Of a stretch of DNA of 64,000 nt, positions 12,158-23,317 are shown in pieces. The stretch lies in assembly GCF_937616625.2 (NCBI RefSeq), contig NC_065571.1, positions 22,332,201 to 22,396,200 of the forward strand, in the 5' to 3' direction. Made by a program: the position numbers and the translations under genes. Under the pieces are notes generated by a model, which did not search any database, was not told where the DNA came from, and saw only the letters and a list, made by a program, of their open reading frames with translations. Each line of letters opens with the position of its first letter. The first letter of the stretch is position 1. The DNA comes from Mercurialis annua (Eukaryota; Streptophyta; Magnoliopsida; Malpighiales; Euphorbiaceae).

Positions 12158-12720
12158 CGTAATATATATATATATATTAATAAATATATATATATTAATT
12201 CGAAATTTAAGGATAAGTGTTTTCCTTAATTTATTATTTTTGGAAGATAATAAATATAGTAATTAATATATATATGGATGATTATCAAAAAGGAGTATTT
12301 GATAAACATAAACTTGTAGAATTGCAATGAGATTGAAATTCGAATTTGTCTCAAACCCTAGTGTTGTTGTATCACTATAAATACACATTAAGTAATTGGT
12401 TTGAGAATCACGAAATTCATTATTCACTAAATCACTAAAATTCGAAAATGCTTGTGAAGCAATAGTGCTAGCACACAAGCACTAGTTTTGGCTAAGGTCT
12501 GTTCGTGTGGATACTCGTAGAGGACGCGTTCTTTTGGAGGCGTTTCTGATCTGAGGCCAGGTATCACCAAAGTGAACCACCTCCTTCCTTCCTACATTGC
12601 TGTTGAATTCGACATAAAAGTAAGTACTTATTCTGTTAATTCGAATTACATGGATCTTGGTTTGGGTTTTTAGATAAATTTTTGAAATTCCGCTGCGTTA
12701 TGAACCTAGAAAACCCAACA
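11192..12720 (+). mobile_element. Ty1/copia LTR, 1529 bp
   Basis: It begins TGTTAGTGATATGC right after the PPT and ends AAAACCCAACA, followed one base later by a primer-binding site. The terminal TG...CA is typical. An inverted copy lies at 15367-32638. It contains a long (TA)n run at about 12121-12180. Because RNase H precedes it and a PBS follows, one LTR is shared by the 3' end and the 5' end of element sequence. Confidence 0.9.
12121..12179. repeat. (TA)n microsatellite inside the Copia LTR
   Basis: About 34 bp of alternating TA/AT, then TTCG, then a second shorter run. In the inverted LTR copy this part is shorter and is also where the Tat element inserted. Confidence 0.8.
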
Positions 12721-13049
12721 GTGGTATCGGAGCTGCTTGTAATTTGATTAATTTGATTCTGAATATATATGTGATATATGCTTATTGTATGTTCTGTTTT
12801 GAAAAAGGGGTTGTTTTTCGAAACTTTTTTGAAGGAATTATAATTCGTTGTAATTATACATAAAACGTTTATGTGATTAATTGTATGAAAAACAGTATGA
12901 AGAATTAATTTGATTAATCGTTTAAAACTTCGAATATACTGTTCTAAATTAATATTACGTTTTAATTTGATTAAAGGTTTCGTAGTATTAATGTTCATAC
13001 GAATTGATAAGAAAAGGGGAAACAGATTAATAAAACTGTTTTTGAATAA
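12721..13049 (+). mobile_element. Copia primer-binding site and untranslated leader fragment
   Basis: TGGTATCGGAGC at 12722-12733 differs at one position from TGGTATCAGAGC, the usual site for initiator tRNA-Met. AT-rich leader sequence follows. No gag frame begins, so the element is cut off in the leader; the exact right edge is a guess (change of composition near 13050). Confidence 0.7.
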
Positions 13050-15366
13050 GGATTAGTTGGGGAAGTCTTCTTCTTCTTTATTGGAGGACATTAATGCCCT
13101 CTGCTATCAGAGCATCGCCTATTCTGTAATTCATCTGGAGGTAGAGGCTTATCGCCTATTGCAACGGTTACGATGGTCCCTATTGACAGGATTCTGTCTC
13201 TGGGTATTGTAGATCATTTTGCCTATTCTGGATATTTATTGAGAGCGTGAGCCTGGCATTTGTTGATTATTTCGGTTCTGGCATTTACTTTTGAAGGTAC
13301 CGGCGTCGAGGTTGTTGTTTCTTGTGTTTCCGGAACTGATTTCTGAAGGTAGCAGTCTGGCGGTTGTTGTTTCCTATGTTTCTGTAGCCCAATTTTGCAA
13401 AAATTTGCCCTATTCTCTGCTTTCTTATGGAGTGGGCTTTGCTCCCTGCGTCGTGTGGACTCTGCTCCTTGCGTCGTACTCTGTGTTGCCCCCTCATCGA
13501 AGCATTCAGTTTTCTGGTCCAGGAAACTGGATGTTTTGATGAATGATCTTGTCTTTGACTTGGCTCCCTCCGGGTGGGAGCAAACTGTTCTGGGAGAGTA
13601 TGTTTGTTTCCATAACAGTTTGTGCGCATTCAACTATTAACAGCGCTTCTGGAAAAACATATTGAAAAACCATATTGTTTGAATGGTTTACGATTTCCAA
13701 TGTTTCGCTCGGCTGTTCTGAATAGCTAAAGCCTTTTATGCTTTTGAACTCTATGATGCTCAATTCAGTTACTTTAGGTGACTTAAAAGCATATTGTTCA
13801 GTTACTTTAGGTGACTTAAAAGCATATTGTTCTATTATAATTGTCCCTAATGTCGGAACTCATCGTCTCGTGAAATCCCATGGTGGTATTGATGCCCCCA
13901 GATTCTGCGCTGTGAATTTCTGAGCTTTGCATTTTACGAAGATCGGTTATACTTTCCGTTAACCTTCCATTCTGGACTCTGATTTGCTCCCTCATTGGAG
14001 TATTTCGTTCTTCTGATGGGGGATTGGATGTTCCAACAAAGAGTCCGGCTACTCTATTCATCTACTTTGATTATGTAGCTTAGCCTTGTAGGACTCGTTT
14101 TGTTTCCGTTTTGACAGTATATGCGCATTTCAACAATTTCATGGCGATACTGGGAAGTGTATTTGATTATTACTATCATTTCATTGTTTTCCATTGTCTC
14201 AAAGATTGTGCTTTAGAATTTATGGTCGTTTGTCTGTCCCTTTTAGGTACATGTGCTGGTCAATAATCATGGCATGCATGCTTGATAAGAGATCTATATT
14301 GCTAACTCATTGAATAACCGGTACAATTGAGATACTTTATGTTTCAAGGGGCTATACCCCTGTCGTCAATTAGTCCTTTTCAAATTTTTGTAATTGACTA
14401 TTTTTTATAAGCGTCTTACACGGCTCACATGCGTCTAGAGGAGGTCTTGTAGCGCACTCCTTCTTCCACTCTTTAGATCATCCCGCTCTCATAGATAGGT
14501 GGGCTGCTGCTTGGTGGTAGACTTCTTTATTGGTGGTGATTCCTATCCAGGCTAGACGTCCGTTCTAACATGTGCCTCTACTGGAGGACGCCTTTGAGTC
14601 GTGTAAGCCTTCCGGTTTATGGCCAAATCTTTTTATGCTAAGAGACATGTGAGAGATCTCTTGTGTGTTCTACCCCGCAAGCCGCTATCCCTTTAAGATA
14701 GCTATCCGGTTTTTCTCATGATTCAGGAGTAAAGTCTCTTGCGACAGAATTATCTGTAGAAGTTGTTCACTTCTTTGTACCAATTATTGAATGAGCTAAC
14801 GACATAGCTCAATCTCATCAACGCATGCATATATGGCTATTGAAAATAACATGTTTATCAGGCAACACAACACATAAATGAGCAAAATATATTACATCAT
14901 TGACTCTGGATTTTTAATGAAATGAAAATTTAGAAAATTTCGATCTGGGCGCTAATTCCTCTTGCTTCTGATGTGTGGTCTCTTCTTGAAGTCGACGTGG
15001 GACACTAAGTCTGTAGTTGAGCTTTCCCAAAAATTCTGCTGCTTTATTTTTCTGTTTGGAAATGGTTGGAACCCTTTACTATTCCATTTGATTAATAAGG
15101 AAAGCGAAGACCTCCGTTCTCCCGCTTGGTTGTTTCAGATATATGGGATCCATGTTGTCCCCTATGGTTGTCCTAGGTAGATTAAACCCTTGTCGTCTTT
15201 CTTGGCTATTCTAGGTTATTGAAACTCCTGCTGTTCCATTTGGTTGTTTTGGAAAGTTGAAACTTGTCTTGATTTATCTGGTGGTAACCTTTGCCGTTCC
15301 ATTTGACTATTCTGGATTACTGATTATGAGTCGTGGAAGACCTGTTCTAATTCTACAGGAGGCCTA
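13050..15366. other. unassigned intergenic sequence
   Basis: No supported gene, RNA or transposon ends. It holds a 33-bp perfect tandem duplication (13765-13830). Towards its right end it has phrases like TTGACTATTCTGGATTA and one monomer of the 29/30-bp array (about 15335-15366) that continues after the inverted LTR at 32639. The open frames at 13285-13763 overlap on both strands and show no family resemblance. Confidence 0.4.
13765..13830. repeat. 33-bp perfect direct duplication
   Basis: TCAGTTACTTTAGGTGACTT plus 13 more bases occurs twice head to tail (13765-13797, 13798-13830) without a mismatch. A recent slip duplication in otherwise unique sequence. Confidence 0.9.
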
Positions 15367-15900
15367 TATTGGGTTTTCTAGGTTCATAATGCAGCGGAAT
15401 TTCATAAAAATTATCTAAAACCCAAATCAAGATCCATGTAATTTGAATAACTTGATTAATAACTTAATTAATACTTACTTATATGTCAAATTGAAATAGC
15501 AATGTAGGAAGGAAGGAGGTGGTTCACTTTGGTGATACCTTGCCTCGGATCAGAAACGCCTCCAAAAGAACGCGTCCTCTACGAGTATCCACACGAACAG
15601 ACCTTAGTCAAAACTAGTGCTTGTGTGCTAGCACTATTGCTTCACAAAGCAATTTCGAATTCAGTGATTGTGTTTTGTGTTTATTTTGAAAAACACATAA
15701 CTCAAAACCCTAGCCTTAAGAGTCTATTTATAGGAAAATAGGACATCTAGGGTTTACTCAAAAATGTGTTTTGCAATCATATGCAAAGACTACGTTTTTT
15801 ATAACTCTTTTGAGTTCATGTCTATCAAAAACTCTTAACACTTATCCTTAAATTTCGAATTTCAATTAATATATATTTATTAATATATATATATAAGAAT

Positions 15901-16464
15901 TGATAACTTGTGATTTCAAATGATGTTCAACTCCGATGGACACTTCAAGGCTGTACCTATAAAGCACAAAACAACCGTAAGAAGGATGCCGGAAGGGGAT
16001 TCCGGCAAACCACTCCGACGGTCTAATCAGTAACTATCTTAGTGAGAGAAAGAATAAGAAGTGAAAGGTAGTTAAGAGTTGAGAGAAAAAGAGAATTAAC
16101 CTTTTTACCTATTTCCTTTTGCCTTTTATACTATGTCTTTGTTTCTCTTTGTCTGGGCCGACAGGTCTGACTTCATTCTCTTTGTCTGTGCAGAGGTTTT
16201 GTCTGGAATGTCAGGGTACGTGATGTTGGCTTGTTTCGGGATATCCTTACTTGTTGTGTTTGATGTCTTTTGGTGAGTCCTAGATGTGCTGCGACTGGTT
16301 TCGGGATATCTTCGTTTGTTATGTTTGATGTATCTCGGTGAGTCCGAGATATGCTGTGAGTCGCCCCTGGTATGCTCTGTTTGTTATGTTTGACATATCT
16401 CGGTGGGTCCGAGATGTGCTGTGGATTAGCCTTTGCTGTCATCGGTCCATTTATCTGTTTATCA
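15901..16464 (-). repeat. Tat element 3' LTR, 564 bp
   Basis: Matches the other LTR closely but lacks about 90 bp after GGTACGT near 16211. The missing block is flanked by GGTACGT in the longer copy, so a deletion between short direct repeats is the likely cause. Confidence 0.95.
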
Positions 16465-16477
16465 CAAGTCCCCCCCT
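16465..16477 (-). promoter_or_regulatory. Tat element polypurine tract
   Basis: The minus strand reads AGGGGGGGACTTG directly before the 3' LTR. It is the plus-strand primer site for reverse transcription. Confidence 0.8.
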
Positions 16478-16685
16478 GGCGTGTTGGATATTTATGTCCA
16501 AAAAATTTATGTCCGTGTGTGTTTTGCTTTTATTGCATGTATTTATTGCCGCCGCTTTTGTTACACGTGTCGTCTTTTTGCTGTTTGTGCAACGGATGTT
16601 GTCCCCCACTAGCACATTTATTGATGTGTCCTTTGGTTTTGGTTCGTTTTTTGAGGTGACTCTTCAGTTGCCCTTGTTCGGTTTC

Positions 16686-16693
16686 TATAAAAA
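16686..16693 (+). promoter_or_regulatory. TATA box candidate for the Tat antisense gene
   Basis: TATAAAAA lies 285 bp before the ATG at 16971, between the 3' LTR and the antisense gene, followed by a long CT-rich leader (16700-16900). Promoter use is inferred. Confidence 0.4.
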
Positions 16694-16970
16694 GCTTCCT
16701 TTGTTTATTCTCTTATTTTCTTTCCTCTTGTTTTTCTTTTGCTCTCCCATTTTTCTCTTCTCACTTGCTTTTCTTGCTGTTCTTGCTGTTCTTCTTTTTC
16801 TTCAAGTTTTTCTTCAAGATTTAATCGTAAGTTTTCCCACTTTTGCTCCATTTGATCTGTTTTTAATTTGTGCCTTTGTTCGTCTCTGTTTTTGTTTGTT
16901 TGTTCGTTGATCTTGTATACTTAGGGTTTATTTCTTTTGATTATCTGTTTTTTTGGCCTTTAGTGAATAA

Positions 16971-19284
16971 ATGTCGGGCGAAGAAGATTCTCAGAACCTG
17001 TCCGAGCGAGACCTAGATATGAATATTGATGAGAACCCTAGTAGTAGTGAGAGTGATCATGTCGAGGATACCGAAGATGGTATTGTTGGTGAAAATAGGT
17101 TAGATGATCTGGTATGCTCGGAAGCGACTTCTTATGCTCGGCCTAGGCGTGTTAGACCTAGGAAGTCCAAAACTGCAACTGTTAGGAGGGTGATGATGGA
17201 GACTATGTTTGCCGAGCTTACCCAACACTATTTGGACTATTTAGGATCGAAACTTAGGATTCCGGACGGTTACACTTTAGAGTTGTCTCCTCCGGGTATA
17301 ACCATAAACGCCCCTGTTGACCCAGGGTATGTGATTGTTTGTGTAGAGCATCTTCACTCTGGTGTTAGGATTCCCTTTCAGACCGACCTTGTTGATCTGC
17401 TTTGGTGGTATCAGATGCCCTTGAGTCAATTTCATCCGAACGGTATTACGCATTTCTTTACCGTTCGGGCTCTTTGTTTAAAAAATAAAATCCCTTTCTC
17501 GGTTAAATTTTTTGCCAGTATGTATGGTCTAGTTTTTAATGGCGAGTTTGACTTTGCCCATTTTAAAATTCTTAAGTCAGAGCCTAGGCGAATAGTTGAG
17601 AATGTTACCACGTCCCTTAAACGTTTTAGGGTGGACTGGTTCCGACTTAGGCATCCCTCTGCTTTTACCGAACTGCCTCGTTGCTGGTCATGTGTATCTC
17701 CGGAGCATACTTACATTAGGAGGGATAAAATCCGAGAAACCGCACATGCTCGTCTTCAGGTTTTATTGGGGCAGATCGGCCCTGTGAATACCGAGGAGCT
17801 CATTCCTCGGTTGAGGATTGTAAAGTTTAACCCTAATCGTAAAGGTTGTTCTCGGTTTTTATTTTTGTATTTTTGTTTGTGTGCTTTATTTGCTTAAGTA
17901 TATGTATGTCTTTATGTTATTCATCGGTGGTTTTATTTTATTTTATTATTTGTTTTTGTAGCGATGGATATGGCTACTTTTACCGCCGGGAGGCGAGCTA
18001 GACCAACTAAGGGGCAGACGTCCCGAGCTGTGGATGCCTCTCAGCCGAAGATGGCTGATGTTCTTAAAGCTGGCAGTCACGGTGTAAACTTAGAGGCGGT
18101 GCCTCCTCTTGCTGAGAAGAAACGAAAGAGGGGGAAGACCGTTGGCAAAAGGCCTTCTGATCAGGGTGTTGACCCTTTATCTGCCGAGATTGACGCCTTT
18201 CAGGATGCGTCTGGCGATGAGAGACCGAATGAACCTGTTGTTTTAGCTTTGAACGCCGGTGTGGGGGCTGCTGGACCGGGAGTTGAGTCAGTGTCTGTCT
18301 CGGTTTTTGATGCTGATTTATCGCTGGCTGATAAAGGTCTGTCTCGGAAGGGGAAAGGTAAGGGTGTGGATCCCGTTGAAGTCCCTGCCGAGAATATAGC
18401 TGACCCGACTTTGACTTCTTCTGTCATTGCTCGGTATTTGAAGAGGAAGACGTCGGTAGACACTGTTGAGAATTATCCTACCGCCCTTTCCTTGGCCCGT
18501 CTTTGTTCACTTCCGAAAGACGTGGATGGTATGAAGATTGTCCATCCTCGGGACTTCATTGATGGGGGTTGTTCTTTGGCCTTTCAGGTAGAAATTTTTG
18601 TCTTTGTTTATATAGATTTTTATGCGGTTTGTGCTGATCGTGGTTTATTTTTGACAGTTGATCAACCACCTGCTCGGTGCTCGTTCGGTTCAGGACGATT
18701 TAGTCAATCAGGCGTCCGCTGATCGGGAGAAAGCCGAGTCTGCTGCTGCTGCCTTGGAGTCTGAGCAGATTGCTCGAGCCAACGTTCAATCTGTGCTTGA
18801 TAACCATATCAATGAGTATAATGCGCAGATTGCCGATCTGAAGAAAGAAGTGGCTAGTTTGACCGAGGCTCGAGTTGAACTAAAACGAAAACATGAGTTG
18901 GAGCTTATCAAGCAAAGAGAGCAGCACGATACGGTTCTGGCTGAGCAGAAACGGTTAGCTTCGGAGGAGCTTGAGAAAGCTATGAAGGCTGTTCGCACCG
19001 AAGTTACTGCTGAATTCGGTCAATTGACTGACCTTCTGGAGGATGACTTGAAAAAGAGAGTGGGGCCTCTGTTGCTGCCTGATGTTGATCCGGAATGTCT
19101 TTATCTGGACGTAGCCGCTATGTATGAGGTGTTGATGCGAAAGAAGGCCGAAGTGTCTGATGCGGCTACTGAAATGATAGCCGAGCTGAGCAAGGAGTTT
19201 GATCGGATAGATCAAGAGAACGCCCAAGTTGCTAGTGATCAGAGGACTGGTCAGACAACTATTGCTCCTTCAGTGCTCGGCTAG
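16971..19284 (+). CDS. antisense gene of the Tat element (Transposase_28-like), three exons
   Basis: Encoded opposite to gag-pol, between integrase and the 3' LTR. Exons 16971-17844, 17962-18587 and 18658-19284 join in phase to 708 codons plus stop. Exon 1 (acidic start, MSGEEDSQNLSERD) carries the domain known as 'putative gypsy type transposon' (PF04195): ELSPPGITINAPVDPGYV, then VRIPFQ, then MPLSQFHPNGI, and FFASMYGLV. Exon 2 is basic and low in complexity, with KKRKRGKTVGKRPS as a likely nuclear signal. Exon 3 is strongly heptad-like, rich in E, K, L and A (about residues 510-610), so a coiled coil is likely. Antisense ORFs of this kind are reported for Tat-lineage elements; their function is unknown. 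The first donor (AAAG, GTTGTT) is weaker than the others. Confidence 0.75.
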
Positions 19285-19551
19285 CTTGATGTGAGTCATT
19301 ATGAAGAAGCCAGACTGAGCGAGGGTGGTGGTTCTATGTCTGGAAATGGTGTGCAGTTGCCCGATGATATTTCTCGGGCTGTAATAGATTAGGCCTTGTA
19401 TATTTTTTTTCTTTTTGTTTCAACTTTTTGTTCGGATTATTCCCAGTGATATATATATATATATATTTTCCTTCCTTTTTGTTTTATCTTTGTGCTCGGT
19501 TTATGCTTGGTGACATGTTTATATATTTTTTCTGTGTTTCTATGTTGTTTT

Positions 19552-20005
19552 AAGTTATGGCTTTGTTCGGATAAAGCGATTGCTTTAAGTCTTTTTAAGC
19601 TATTGCTTTGTTCGGATAAAGCGATTGCTTTAAGTCTGTTTAAGCTATGGCTTTGTTCGGATAAAGCGATTGCTTTAAGTCTTTTTAAGCTATTGCTTTG
19701 TTCGGATAAAGCGATTGCTTTAAGTCTGTTTAAGCTATGGCTTTGTTCGGATAAAGCGATTGCTTTAAGTCTTTTTAAGCTATTGCTTTGTTCGGATAAA
19801 GCGATTGCTTTAAGTCTGTTTAAGCTATGGCTTTGTTCAGATAAAGCGCTTGCTTTATATCTTTTAAGCTATTGCTTTGTTCGAATAAAGCGATTGCTTT
19901 ATATATTTTTTTAGCTATGGCTTTGTTCGGATAAAGCGATTGCTTTATATCTTTTTAAGCTATGGCTTTGTTCGGATAAAGCAATTGCTTTATATTTTTT
20001 CAGCT
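19552..20005. repeat. 45-bp tandem array, ten units, each with a hairpin
   Basis: Ten units start CTATGG or CTATTG and contain TTTGTTCGGATAAAGC. The first units alternate CTATGG...TCTTTTT with CTATTG...TCTGTTT, giving a 90-bp higher-order unit; the last four are more diverged. Every unit has the perfect inverted repeat TAAAGC-4 nt-GCTTTA. The loop varies (GATT, GCTT, AATT) while the stem does not. The array lies between the stop of the antisense gene (19284) and the stop of pol (20153), which converge here. Confidence 0.9.
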
Positions 20006-20152
20006 ATGGTATTGCACACCTCGTTTTTGTTCTCTTTTTTTTTCTTTTTCTTTTTATTGATAGGGGAAAAACTTGCATTTTGTGCCTACAGCCAACTTTT
20101 GCCTAAATGCAAGTGAAAAAACCCCTGACAGACTAGATAACCTGAATGTTGT

Positions 20153-23100
20153 CTACTGATAGAATCTTTTGAGAACTCTGGCATTCCAGGTTCTTGGTAG
20201 GTCTCTTCCGGACATGTAGGTTAAGTAGTAGGCTCCACCTTTTCCTACTTTCTTCACTTGGTAAGGCCCTTCCCAGTTAGCTCCGAGCTTAGAAATGCCT
20301 GCGTTACCTCTTGCTATATCGGCTCGTCGTAGTACCAGGTCGCCTACTTCGAACGTTAAGGGTTTGACCCGTTTGTTATGATATGTTGTCATCCTTTGTT
20401 TGTATGCTTCGATGTGCATTAATGCTTGATCTCTTCTCTCTTCTAGTAAATCGAGGCAAATTTTGGTGTTTTCTTCGTTTTGCTGCTCGTCGAAGTATTG
20501 TACTCTGATGGTAGGCATGCCGATTTCGACTGGCACCATTGCTTCGCACCCATAGGTCAGGCTGTATGGTGTTCTTCCTGTGCCGGCTTTTGGAGTGGTT
20601 CTGTATGACCATAGTACGTTATGTAGCTCATCGGCCCATCGACCCTTTGCTTCGTCTAGGCGCTTTTTCAGGCCATTAACAATGGTCCGATTGGTGACTT
20701 CTGTCATTCCATTGCTTTGTGGGTGGGTGACCGAAGTGAACCTTAGGTCAATTCCTTTTTCAATGCAGAATTCTCTGAAGTTTTTGTTGTCGAATTGCTT
20801 CCCATTGTCGGTTATGATGGTTTTTGGGATCCTAAAACGACAGATTATTTCTCCTCGGAGGAAGCTTCGAACTCGCGCTTCTGTTATGGTGGAAACAGCT
20901 TCGGCTTCTACCCACTTTGAGAAGTGGTCGACTGTTACTATCAGGAATTTTCGCTGCCCACTTGCCGTTGGAAAAGGCCCGACGATGTCTATTCCCCACA
21001 TGCTAAATGGCCAAGGGCTTACTATTGGGTTTTGTTCTGCTGTTGGCTGATGGTGGACGTTTTGGTGGTATTGACATTTTTCACATTTTTGCACCAGGTT
21101 TGCTGCGTCTTGTGCCAGTGTCGGCCAGTAGTAACCTTGTAAAACAGCTTTTTGGCAGAGAGCTAGATGTGAGATGTGACTTCCACATACACCTTCGTGT
21201 ATCTCGGCCAATACATATTTTCCTTCTTCTACTGTGAGGCATCTAGACCAGGGGTGTGAGAAGGCTTTTTTGTATAGAGTCCCGTCTCGGTACGAGAAGT
21301 GTGGTGCTCGGCGTTTTACTTTCTTTGCTTCTTTGTTATCCTCGGGCAGGCTCCCATTCTCGATGTATGATATGATGTGTTCCATCCACTGGTCTAAAGG
21401 GTTGATGAGGAATGTGGCTTCGGGATTCTGGATACTACTGAAATTTTGAACTGAGCACGGTACGCTCGGCATTGTTTCTCTGGATGCCCCTGCTTTTGCT
21501 AGTGTGTCTGCTTCTTTGTTTTCTTCTCTAGGGATTTGCTCTAGCTCCCATTTCCCACCTTCTTCGGTAATTTTTGCAAGCAGCTCTTTCACTCGGTCTA
21601 CATATTTTTTCATTTCCGGGTCCTTTACCTCATATAACCCAAGTACCTGATTAACCACTAGCTGAGAGTCACTCTGGATTTTGACATATTCAGTCTTGAC
21701 TACCGTTGCCATCCTTAATCCATTTATCAAAGCCTCATACTCTGCCGCATTGTTGGTTGCTGGGAAATTTTGGTGGATCGAGTGTTGCATTTTGATTTTG
21801 TGTGGTCCTCTTAGTATTATGCCAGCTCCGGCCCCGGTTATATTTGATGCCCCATCGACTTGCAGTGTCCAGCTAACCAGACCCTTGTCTACTTCGGTGG
21901 GTTGATCGTGTGTTGTTGTTTCTGCTACAAAGTCGGCTAGGATCCGAGCTTTCATTGCTGTTCGCGGCTCATATTTGATATCGTATGATCCTACCATGAC
22001 TGACCAGTTGATTAGCTGTCCTGATGTTTCCGGTCTTGCCAGCGCTTTTCGTAGGGGTTGGTTTGTTCGGACTATAACGGTGTGAGCCTGAAAGTATCTT
22101 TTTAGCTTTTCCACTGTTAAGACCAATGCGAGTGCAAATTTCTCAATTTTGCTGTATCGGATCTCGGGACCTTTTAACACCTTGCTTGTGTAATATACCG
22201 GCCTTTGCTCGGTCAATTCCTCCTTCACTAGTACCGATGCCACTGTTTCATTAGTGACACTTAGGTATAGGTATAACACTTCTCCGGTTTCAGGTCTTCC
22301 GAGCAATGGTGGTGAACTCAGGAATTTCTTGAGTTCTTCGAAAGATTGTTGACATTCCTCGGTCCACTCGAATTTTTTCACATTTCTCAATGTTTTAAAG
22401 AATGGGAGACACCTTTTGGCCAAGTTAGACACGAATCGACCGAGGGCCGTGATTCTTCCATTTAGCTTCTGAACTTCTTTAGCTGATTTTGGTGCCTTCA
22501 TATCTAGAATTGCCTTTGTTTTTTCCGGATTTACCTCGATACCTTTCTGGGAGATGAGGTATCCTAGGAATTTTCCTGCTGGGACTCCGAATGCGCACTT
22601 GTCCGGATTTAGCTTGAGTTTGTATTTTTTTAGCTTTGTGAAGACTTCTTCCAAGTCTCTCGCATGATCTTCTACTTTTTTGGACTTGACGATGATGTCG
22701 TCTACATAGACTTCCATGTTGCGACCGATCTGGTCTTTGAACACAAAATTCATTAGACGCTGATATGTTGCTCCTGCATTTTTTAGTCCGAATGGCATTT
22801 GTTTGTAGCAGTATGTGCCACTGTCGGTTACAAAGCTTGTTTTTTCTTCATCATCTTTGTGCATTGGGATTTGGTGGTATCCTTGGGCTGCGTCTATGAA
22901 CGAGTAGACTTCGTAGCCGCTGGTTGAGTCGACCAGCTGGTCGATGTTTGGCAAGGGATAGCTGTCTTTGGGGCATGCTCGGTTTAGGTCTGTGAAATCT
23001 ATGCACAGTCTCCACTTTCCGTTCGGCTTTTTTATGAGCACGACATTGAATAGCCACTCCGGGTAATATACTCTTCTGATGAAGCCTGCTGCTAACAGTT

Positions 23101-23272
23101 TGTCTACCTCGGTTCTGATGGCGATCTGTCTGTCTATTGTGAAGGCTCTTTTATTTTGTTTGACTGGTTTGTGTTTCGGGTCGACATTGAGTTTATGTGA
23201 TATTATTGCCGGGTCAACCCCTTCTATTTCGCCTGGGGTATTAACGAATTCGACTTCGTTTCTAATCAGCAT
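20153..23272 (-). CDS. pol: Tat element pol: reverse transcriptase, RNase H, second RNase H, integrase
   Basis: The 1039-residue frame starts at Met 23272, but reading is open back to the TAG at 23318-23320, so the true product may be a gag-pol readthrough. The RT has WRLCIDFTDLN, then MPFGLKNAGATYQR and YVDD at residues 189-192. A gypsy RNase H follows. The second, Tat-specific RNase H begins WTLQVDGASN and has NNAAEYEALINGL and IQSDSQLVVNQ. The integrase has the zinc motif (ending CEKC) and a catalytic triad that I place at D762, D822 and E858; the last two are 35 residues apart, as in D,D-35-E. It ends with the GPYQV-type C-terminal domain. All key residues seem present. The last codon is 148 bp from the hairpin array. 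Confidence 0.93.
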   Translation of the reverse strand: MLIRNEVEFVNTPGEIEGVDPAIISHKLNVDPKHKPVKQNKRAFTIDRQIAIRTEVDKLLAAGFIRRVYYPEWLFNVVLIKKPNGKWRLCIDFTDLNRACPKDSYPLPNIDQLVDSTSGYEVYSFIDAAQGYHQIPMHKDDEEKTSFVTDSGTYCYKQMPFGLKNAGATYQRLMNFVFKDQIGRNMEVYVDDIIVKSKKVEDHARDLEEVFTKLKKYKLKLNPDKCAFGVPAGKFLGYLISQKGIEVNPEKTKAILDMKAPKSAKEVQKLNGRITALGRFVSNLAKRCLPFFKTLRNVKKFEWTEECQQSFEELKKFLSSPPLLGRPETGEVLYLYLSVTNETVASVLVKEELTEQRPVYYTSKVLKGPEIRYSKIEKFALALVLTVEKLKRYFQAHTVIVRTNQPLRKALARPETSGQLINWSVMVGSYDIKYEPRTAMKARILADFVAETTTHDQPTEVDKGLVSWTLQVDGASNITGAGAGIILRGPHKIKMQHSIHQNFPATNNAAEYEALINGLRMATVVKTEYVKIQSDSQLVVNQVLGLYEVKDPEMKKYVDRVKELLAKITEEGGKWELEQIPREENKEADTLAKAGASRETMPSVPCSVQNFSSIQNPEATFLINPLDQWMEHIISYIENGSLPEDNKEAKKVKRRAPHFSYRDGTLYKKAFSHPWSRCLTVEEGKYVLAEIHEGVCGSHISHLALCQKAVLQGYYWPTLAQDAANLVQKCEKCQYHQNVHHQPTAEQNPIVSPWPFSMWGIDIVGPFPTASGQRKFLIVTVDHFSKWVEAEAVSTITEARVRSFLRGEIICRFRIPKTIITDNGKQFDNKNFREFCIEKGIDLRFTSVTHPQSNGMTEVTNRTIVNGLKKRLDEAKGRWADELHNVLWSYRTTPKAGTGRTPYSLTYGCEAMVPVEIGMPTIRVQYFDEQQNEENTKICLDLLEERRDQALMHIEAYKQRMTTYHNKRVKPLTFEVGDLVLRRADIARGNAGISKLGANWEGPYQVKKVGKGGAYYLTYMSGRDLPRTWNARVLKRFYQ

Positions 23273-23317
23273 GTCGGTTATCTCCTGTTTTATTGGTTTA
23301 GGTAGTTCTGCGCCTAT

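Noticed and set aside
13223..13763. Overlapping ORFs on both strands in 13.2-13.8 kb
   Set aside because: No domain, no splice logic, and mutually overlapping; coding is not supported.
19492..19914. 140-residue ORF with LCSDKAIALSLFK repeats
   Set aside because: Produced by the 45-bp array (15 codons per unit); no start context and no family.
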